Below, piece after piece: positions 59,436-64,000 of a DNA stretch of 64,000 bases. The position numbers and the translations under genes are program-made. The notes under the pieces are model-generated. The model saw nothing but the letters and a program-made list of their open reading frames with translations, made no database searches and was not told the DNA's origin. Within the stretch, counting starts at the first letter, position 1. Each line of letters starts with the position of its first letter. This DNA is from HXMU1420-13 sp965228545 (GTDB taxonomy: Bacteria > Bacteroidota > Rhodothermia > Balneolales > Balneolaceae): assembly GCA_965228545.1 (NCBI GenBank), contig OZ245822.1, positions 2,604,001-2,668,000 on the forward strand, read 5' to 3'.

Positions 59436-61850
59436 ATGAAAAGAATTGCTGTTTTCTTATTTGGGATTTTTCTCACCACAAATCTTTGGGCGCAAACGCC
59501 ATCCATCACCGAAAAAACAGAGGGTCTTACAAAAACAGAAGGCTTCTTTGATTACTATTTCGATGACGACCAAGCCAAGCTTTGGCTGGAGGTAGACAAA
59601 CTCAATTTTGAATTTCTATATGCTAATTATTTAGCGGCCGGTGTGGGCTCGAACGATATTGGGCTTGATCGAAGTCAACAAGGTGGCCAACGCGTGGTTT
59701 ATTTTGAAAAACGCGGACCAAAACTCTTTCTCATCCAACCAAATCTGGATTACATAGCTCGCTCCGACAATGAACTCGAGAAAAAATCGGTTCGTGAAGC
59801 CTTTGCATCATCGGTATTGGCCGCCTTCGATATTGTTGCTGCCGATGACGAAACGTATTTAATTGACCTCACTCCCTTTTTAATTCGTGATGCACATGAT
59901 GTAATAGGCCGTTTACGTGGCAGAGGTGAAGGCAATTATTCGCTGGATAAAAATCGTTCCACCATTTATAAAGAAGGCACTTTCAACTTCCCGAAGAATA
60001 GTGAGTTTGAAACCATGCTTACCTTTGCCGGAAATAATCCGGGCAGACAAGTACGCTCGGTTGTTCCTTCGCCAACAAGTATTACCGTTCGTCAGCATCA
60101 TTCTTTTGTTGAGCTCCCGGATGATAACTACGAGACCAGAATGTACGATCCTCGTGCCGGTTTTTATCCCACTTCCTTTATGGATTATGCCTCGCCCATC
60201 GACGAACCCATGATGATTCAGTTCATCAATCGTCATCGTTTGGAAAAGAAAAATCCAGAAGCAGAAATCAGCGAAGCTGTTAAGCCCATCGTGTATTATC
60301 TCGATAACGGAACTCCTGAACCGGTGCGTTCTGCGCTGCTTGATGGAGCCCGCTGGTGGAACGAAGCCTTCGAAGCTATTGGCTATAAAGATGCTTTTCA
60401 GGTAAAAGTACTTCCCGATGATGCCCATCCGCTCGACATTCGATATAACGTGATTAACTGGGTGCATCGCTCTACGCGTGGTTGGTCGTATGGTGGCTCT
60501 GTGGTTGATCCCAGAACCGGTGAAATTATCAAAGGAAATGTGTTGCTTGGCTCGCTTCGTGTTCGGCAGGATTATATGATTGCTACCGGATTATTGGCTC
60601 CATTTGAAGAAGGCGCGGAAGAAGATCCACGCATGATGGAAATGGCGCTGGCAAGAATTCGTCAGCTTTCGGCCCACGAAATTGGCCATACTTTAGGCAT
60701 TTATCACAACTTTGCTGCGAGTGTGAACGATCGTGCTTCAGTGATGGATTATCCACATCCAAAAGTAGATATCGTTGATGGTAAACTTGATTTAAGCGAC
60801 GCCTACGATATTGGAATGGGAGCATGGGATAAAGTTACCATTGCCTATGGATATCAGGATTTTCCAGACGATGTAGATGAAGCAGAAGCCCTGAATGAAA
60901 TTCTCGAAAAAGCACATTCTGATGGATTAAAGTACATTTCTGATACAGACGCTCGTCCTCAGGGTGGAGCTCATCCATTCGCTCATTTATGGGAATACGG
61001 GTCGGATCCGGTTGCGCAAATGCAACACATTTTGGAAGTGCGTGAAATTGCACTCAGTAACTTTGGCGAAGCCAATATTCCGGCTGGAACGGCGATGAGT
61101 AAAATGGAAGATGTGTTAGTACCTATTTATTTGTTCCATCGCTATCAGTTAGAAGGCACGGTTAAGTTGATTGGCGGTGTGGATTACTACTACAAATTGA
61201 AAGGCGATAATCAGCCAAATATGAGTATAGTGGATGCCAAAACTCAGCGTCGTGCATTGGAAATGATGCTAGCTACCATTGAGCCGAATGTGCTAGCATT
61301 TCCCGAGAATTTATTGGAGATTATTCCACCACGCCCTGCCGGCATGAGCACAACACGTGAACTTTTCAATGGAAATACCGGTCCGACTTTAGATGCATTA
61401 TCCATAGCTCAAACAGCTGCTGATGCAAGTTTAGGGCTACTTTTTCATCCTCAACGAGCAAATCGATTGGTAGAACAAAGTGCCCGTGATAATACTCTTG
61501 GCCTAGAGGAAATGATTGATAAAACGATAGATCGCACTTGGAAAAGTAGATTAGGAGATGACTATCACGATGCGATTCAGAAAACAGTAAATCACTTGGT
61601 GGTTGTAAATATGATCAAACTTCACGCCTCGAATCAGGCTAATCCACTTACAAAAGCCATTGTGTTCGGAAAGCTAAACGATTTAATGGAAATGCTGGAA
61701 GATCGCGAGGACGATGTAACCGCTCAACATGCAGCCCTGCTGATCGACAGTTATTTAGATGATCCTGCCGAGTTTGAAGTTCCACCTTCGTTGTCACCTC
61801 CACCCGGCTCACCAATTGGCTCCGGTCCAATGTTGTATTGTGAGCATTAG
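59436..61850 (+). CDS. Secreted zinc metalloprotease (metzincin-type, DUF5117-like)
   Basis: An 804-residue exported protein with a cleavable signal (MKRIAVFLFGIFLTTNLWAQ). The N-terminal 250 residues (DYYFDDDQAKLWLEVDKLNFEF, DYIARSDNELEKKSVREAFASS) match the DUF5117-type domain common in Bacteroidota proteases. The catalytic zinc motif HEIGHTLGIYHNF (about residue 415) is a full metzincin HExxHxxGxxH. A Met-turn-like SVMDYPHP follows, and a long helical C-terminal domain completes it. Its substrate is not known. Confidence 0.9.
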   Translation: MKRIAVFLFGIFLTTNLWAQTPSITEKTEGLTKTEGFFDYYFDDDQAKLWLEVDKLNFEFLYANYLAAGVGSNDIGLDRSQQGGQRVVYFEKRGPKLFLIQPNLDYIARSDNELEKKSVREAFASSVLAAFDIVAADDETYLIDLTPFLIRDAHDVIGRLRGRGEGNYSLDKNRSTIYKEGTFNFPKNSEFETMLTFAGNNPGRQVRSVVPSPTSITVRQHHSFVELPDDNYETRMYDPRAGFYPTSFMDYASPIDEPMMIQFINRHRLEKKNPEAEISEAVKPIVYYLDNGTPEPVRSALLDGARWWNEAFEAIGYKDAFQVKVLPDDAHPLDIRYNVINWVHRSTRGWSYGGSVVDPRTGEIIKGNVLLGSLRVRQDYMIATGLLAPFEEGAEEDPRMMEMALARIRQLSAHEIGHTLGIYHNFAASVNDRASVMDYPHPKVDIVDGKLDLSDAYDIGMGAWDKVTIAYGYQDFPDDVDEAEALNEILEKAHSDGLKYISDTDARPQGGAHPFAHLWEYGSDPVAQMQHILEVREIALSNFGEANIPAGTAMSKMEDVLVPIYLFHRYQLEGTVKLIGGVDYYYKLKGDNQPNMSIVDAKTQRRALEMMLATIEPNVLAFPENLLEIIPPRPAGMSTTRELFNGNTGPTLDALSIAQTAADASLGLLFHPQRANRLVEQSARDNTLGLEEMIDKTIDRTWKSRLGDDYHDAIQKTVNHLVVVNMIKLHASNQANPLTKAIVFGKLNDLMEMLEDREDDVTAQHAALLIDSYLDDPAEFEVPPSLSPPPGSPIGSGPMLYCEH

Positions 61851-61887
61851 GTATGAGGGTTGAGGGAATAGAAATGAGAAGTGAGCT

Positions 61888-62238
61888 ATTAGGAAATATA
61901 AAGATCTTATTATTTGGCAAAGGTCTGTAGAGTTATCTGCAACGATTTATAAGATAACATCAGATTTTCCAAATGAAGAAAAATATGGTCTAATTTCACA
62001 AATGCGACGTTCTTCAGTTTCTTTACCTTCAAATATTACTGAAGGATCTGGAAGAAGTTCAGACAATGAGTTTAAACGTTTTCTGGAAATAGCATATGGT
62101 TCGTTATATGAATTACAGACGCAGCTAATTATTTCAAAAAAACTCTCGTTTATTAGCGATCCGTTAGCTACAGAATTGGATGAGGAAATAATCGAAATTC
62201 AAAAAATGATCTATACCTATACCCAAAGATTTAATTAA
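61888..62238 (+). CDS. Four-helix bundle protein (S23 / 23S rRNA intervening-sequence family), start damaged
   Basis: About 116 residues with the family hallmarks KYKDLIIWQRSVELS, MRRSSVSLPSNITEGSGR and FKRFLEIAYGSLYELQTQL. No ATG, GTG or TTG opens this frame; an ATG at 61874 is one frame off. One extra base between 61886 and 61891 would give a normal N-terminus, so the gene may be frameshifted or use ATT at 61888. The gene is flanked by inverted copies of TGAGAAGTGAG (61875-61885 and 62251-62261). Relatives bind nucleic acid or reverse transcriptases of diversity-generating elements, but no such element is here. Confidence 0.75.
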   Translation: MRKYKDLIIWQRSVELSATIYKITSDFPNEEKYGLISQMRRSSVSLPSNITEGSGRSSDNEFKRFLEIAYGSLYELQTQLIISKKLSFISDPLATELDEEIIEIQKMIYTYTQRFN

Positions 62239-62278
62239 TTTGCCTCATATCTCACTTCTCAAAACTCACAACTAACAA

Positions 62279-62866
62279 ATGAAAATCATCCACCCGGACA
62301 TATTACTCGATGCCTATTCTAAAGGTTTGTTTCCAATGGGAGATTCGCGCGATTCTGAGGAAATAGAATGGTACTCGGCAACCGAGCGGGGAATCATTCC
62401 CATCGATAAATTTTATGCATCCAATAATCTTCGTAGGCTTGTTAAGAAGCAGACATTCGAAGTAAAAGTGGATACTCAATTCCGACAAGTGATGGAAGGC
62501 TGTGCCGATCGGGAAGACACTTGGATCAACGATCTAATCATCGATTCGTTCGAGCATATGCATCAGTTGGGGCGCGCTCATAGTGTTGAAGTTTATCATG
62601 AAGGAAAGCTGGTTGGTGGCGTATACGGAATACATTATAAAGCAGCTTTTTTTGCAGAAAGTATGTTCAAATACTATCCCGAAGCCGATAAAGTGGCGAT
62701 GTTTTACCTGCATCACATTTTAGAAAAGAATGGCTTCAAATTGTGGGACGCCCAATATTATACCGAGCATTTAGGCAAAACTTTCGGGTGTATCGAAATC
62801 CCCGGTGATGAATATCTGCTTTTATTAGAAGAAGCGCTGAAGACGGAGTGCTTGTTTAAAATATAA
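62279..62866 (+). CDS. aat: Leucyl/phenylalanyl-tRNA-protein transferase
   Basis: Adds Leu or Phe to N-terminal Arg/Lys of proteins and so marks them for ClpAP degradation (N-degron pathway). The 195-residue protein has the family markers YSKGLFPMGD, WYSATERGIIP, the core DTWINDLIIDSF, HSVEVYHEGKLVGGVYGI, FFAESMF and LWDAQYYTEHLGKTFGCIEI. Length is normal. It is a short single-gene unit before a strong palindrome. Confidence 0.95.
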   Translation: MKIIHPDILLDAYSKGLFPMGDSRDSEEIEWYSATERGIIPIDKFYASNNLRRLVKKQTFEVKVDTQFRQVMEGCADREDTWINDLIIDSFEHMHQLGRAHSVEVYHEGKLVGGVYGIHYKAAFFAESMFKYYPEADKVAMFYLHHILEKNGFKLWDAQYYTEHLGKTFGCIEIPGDEYLLLLEEALKTECLFKI

Positions 62867-62880
62867 AGGGATTTTATTAC

Positions 62881-62910
62881 TGTACGGACGTATCGCGATA
62901 CGTCCGTACA
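62881..62910. terminator. 30-bp perfect palindrome between convergent genes
   Basis: Arms TGTACGGACGTATCG and CGATACGTCCGTACA form an uninterrupted 15-bp inverted repeat without a loop, flanked by TTTTATT on one side and AATAAAA on the other. It lies between aat and the convergent gene, so a bidirectional terminator is likely. Its length and exactness also fit a dispersed palindromic repeat. Confidence 0.65.
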
Positions 62911-62936
62911 ATCTCCAATAAAACCTCACTTTAAGA

Positions 62937-64000
62937 TCAATACTCAGTAACCGTCACCTCTTTTATAGCTTCCTTACGGCTTATTCTGCCTCTATCAAGA
63001 TTTTCAAGCACTGATTTTTTTATCTGAAGATCAACGCGCTGCGGCACTTCATCAATCCGCGAAGCAGAAACGCTCATACTAATCAAAATATGCTGATCGG
63101 AATCCACTGAATTTAGTGTGCGTCCATAGTCTACTAAATACTCCGATACATTCGTAATCATAGCACTGTAGGCTTCTATTATTTTGTTTTTAATTTCTTC
63201 TTCGCGTGCTTCAATTTCTTCAAGGTCTTCTTGAGTAACATTTCCCCTAACCTGAATACGATTATCTCCGCGACGTAAACCTTGAACGATAGCTCGTGAG
63301 TTATTCAATATAGTAAACGCTCCCTCTCGGTCAGAGTATCGGGTGTCGAAACTAAAAATGGCACCAAAATTATCAAGTAATAAATAATTGGGTGTGCCCG
63401 ACATTCTGAAACCGGTATCAGATTCACGGAATGCTGTTTCAAAAATATTCCCCATAACCTTTAAGTCCATGTATTCCTTGCCTTCGGAGGTGGCAAACGA
63501 AATACGATCCTTAATTTTGTTTTCATCAAGCTTTCCGCTTCGGTACTCTTTCAAATCTTTCACTGTTACGGAGGCTGAAATCACCGGTAAACCTTCGTTA
63601 GATTGCTCATCAACAACTACATCGTTCACGGCAATACGATAGTTCCAAACCGTTCTGTTGCTACCTGTTTGTGCACCGTAGATCACCATAACTTGTTCAT
63701 TGTCTTCAAGCTGACCAATGGTTGATGCGTAATCCATCAGGAATTCAGTAATTCTACGTTTTACCGTAGTTTCGTCTACTTTTGGGGATGCGCCTTCCGC
63801 ATCAGAACCGGAGCCATAGTAAAAGCTATAATTTCCTTGCCCGGTAACGTGCATTTTTGGAGTGAATGGATCATCTCGATTTATCATAAAAATGATCCCG
63901 TAGCCATTCAAGTACGTGCCTCTAATTCCACGTTGGCGGAATCCACCGCGATCCACAATTATAGTCTCGGCAGTTGGGGTTTCGATTTGAGTTCTAAACA
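62937..64000 (-). CDS. Hypothetical protein, N-terminus outside the window
   Basis: At least 354 residues; the frame is open to the window edge, so the apparent GTG at 63956 is probably internal. The visible part alternates beta strands with a short coiled coil (EDLEEIEAREEEIKNKIIEA) and contains VMVIYGAQTGSNRT, RISFATSEGKEYMDLKVMG and DQHILISMSVSASRIDE. No signal sequence can be judged. I do not recognise the family; it looks like a conserved exported or periplasmic protein. Confidence 0.6.
   Translation of the reverse strand, partial: FRTQIETPTAETIIVDRGGFRQRGIRGTYLNGYGIIFMINRDDPFTPKMHVTGQGNYSFYYGSGSDAEGASPKVDETTVKRRITEFLMDYASTIGQLEDNEQVMVIYGAQTGSNRTVWNYRIAVNDVVVDEQSNEGLPVISASVTVKDLKEYRSGKLDENKIKDRISFATSEGKEYMDLKVMGNIFETAFRESDTGFRMSGTPNYLLLDNFGAIFSFDTRYSDREGAFTILNNSRAIVQGLRRGDNRIQVRGNVTQEDLEEIEAREEEIKNKIIEAYSAMITNVSEYLVDYGRTLNSVDSDQHILISMSVSASRIDEVPQRVDLQIKKSVLENLDRGRISRKEAIKEVTVTEY

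Noticed and set aside
61861..62261. Diversity-generating retroelement (the four-helix protein resembles Avd)
   Set aside because: No reverse transcriptase gene or template/variable repeat pair is present in the window.

Overview
The window is a chromosomal segment of a Gram-negative FCB-group bacterium, most likely of the Balneolota/Rhodothermota branch. This is inferred from a C-terminal type IX secretion sorting domain, lipoproteins with Bacteroidota-style lipoboxes, separate secD and secF genes, an S23-type four-helix-bundle gene and a TonB-like lipoprotein. The genus cannot be fixed from this sequence alone.

Layout. 1-6284 is host: the secF/secD operon, a small exported protein and a large type-IX-secreted FG-GAP protein. 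6285-41427 is a transposable (Mu-like) prophage, 35.1 kb, delimited by inverted terminal sequences TGGT(T/A)TGAGAATT(A/T)A. 41428-64000 is host again: a CHAT/TPR gene beheaded by the prophage, an M28 peptidase, scpA, an ECF-type sigma factor with a TPR/anti-sigma-like partner, ppk1, ruvB, a lipoprotein inserted between copies of a 65-bp repeat, metK, a Fic toxin with a VbhA-like antitoxin on the opposite strand, integron-type cassettes without an integrase, a TonB-domain lipoprotein, a GH5 glycosidase, a zinc metalloprotease, a four-helix-bundle gene, aat, and an unknown gene running off the end.

The prophage has a Mu plan with siphovirus-like tail genes, as in the D3112/B3 group. Repressor and Ner-like genes diverge at an operator. 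An early operon carries transposase A, ATPase B, Gam, GemA and a Mor-like activator, followed by many small unknown genes. An accessory zone (17.1-21.1 kb) holds a two-gene module of unknown function, a lipoprotein and two antirepressor-type proteins, one of them preceded by a striking bistable RNA. A leftward head block (28.4-21.0 kb: small and large terminase, portal, MuF fused to a nuclease-like domain, gpG-like protein, Dam-like methylase) diverges from a rightward block (28.5-41.3 kb: protease/scaffold, decoration and capsid proteins, endolysin, tail genes, a tail-assembly chaperone with a canonical -1 frameshift site, tape measure, tail-tip protein).

The most interesting items are: (i) the bistable RNA at 19663-19860, upstream of the BRO-domain antirepressor; (ii) an attC site and paired cassette boundaries at 55.3-56.7 kb with no integrase; (iii) a Fic toxin with a small antitoxin encoded convergently; (iv) the -1 frameshift at 35663-35702; (v) a MuF-nuclease fusion next to a protein resembling Acb2/Tad1 anti-defence proteins; and (vi) prophage flanks that lack a target-site duplication, pointing to a rearrangement that destroyed the CHAT gene.
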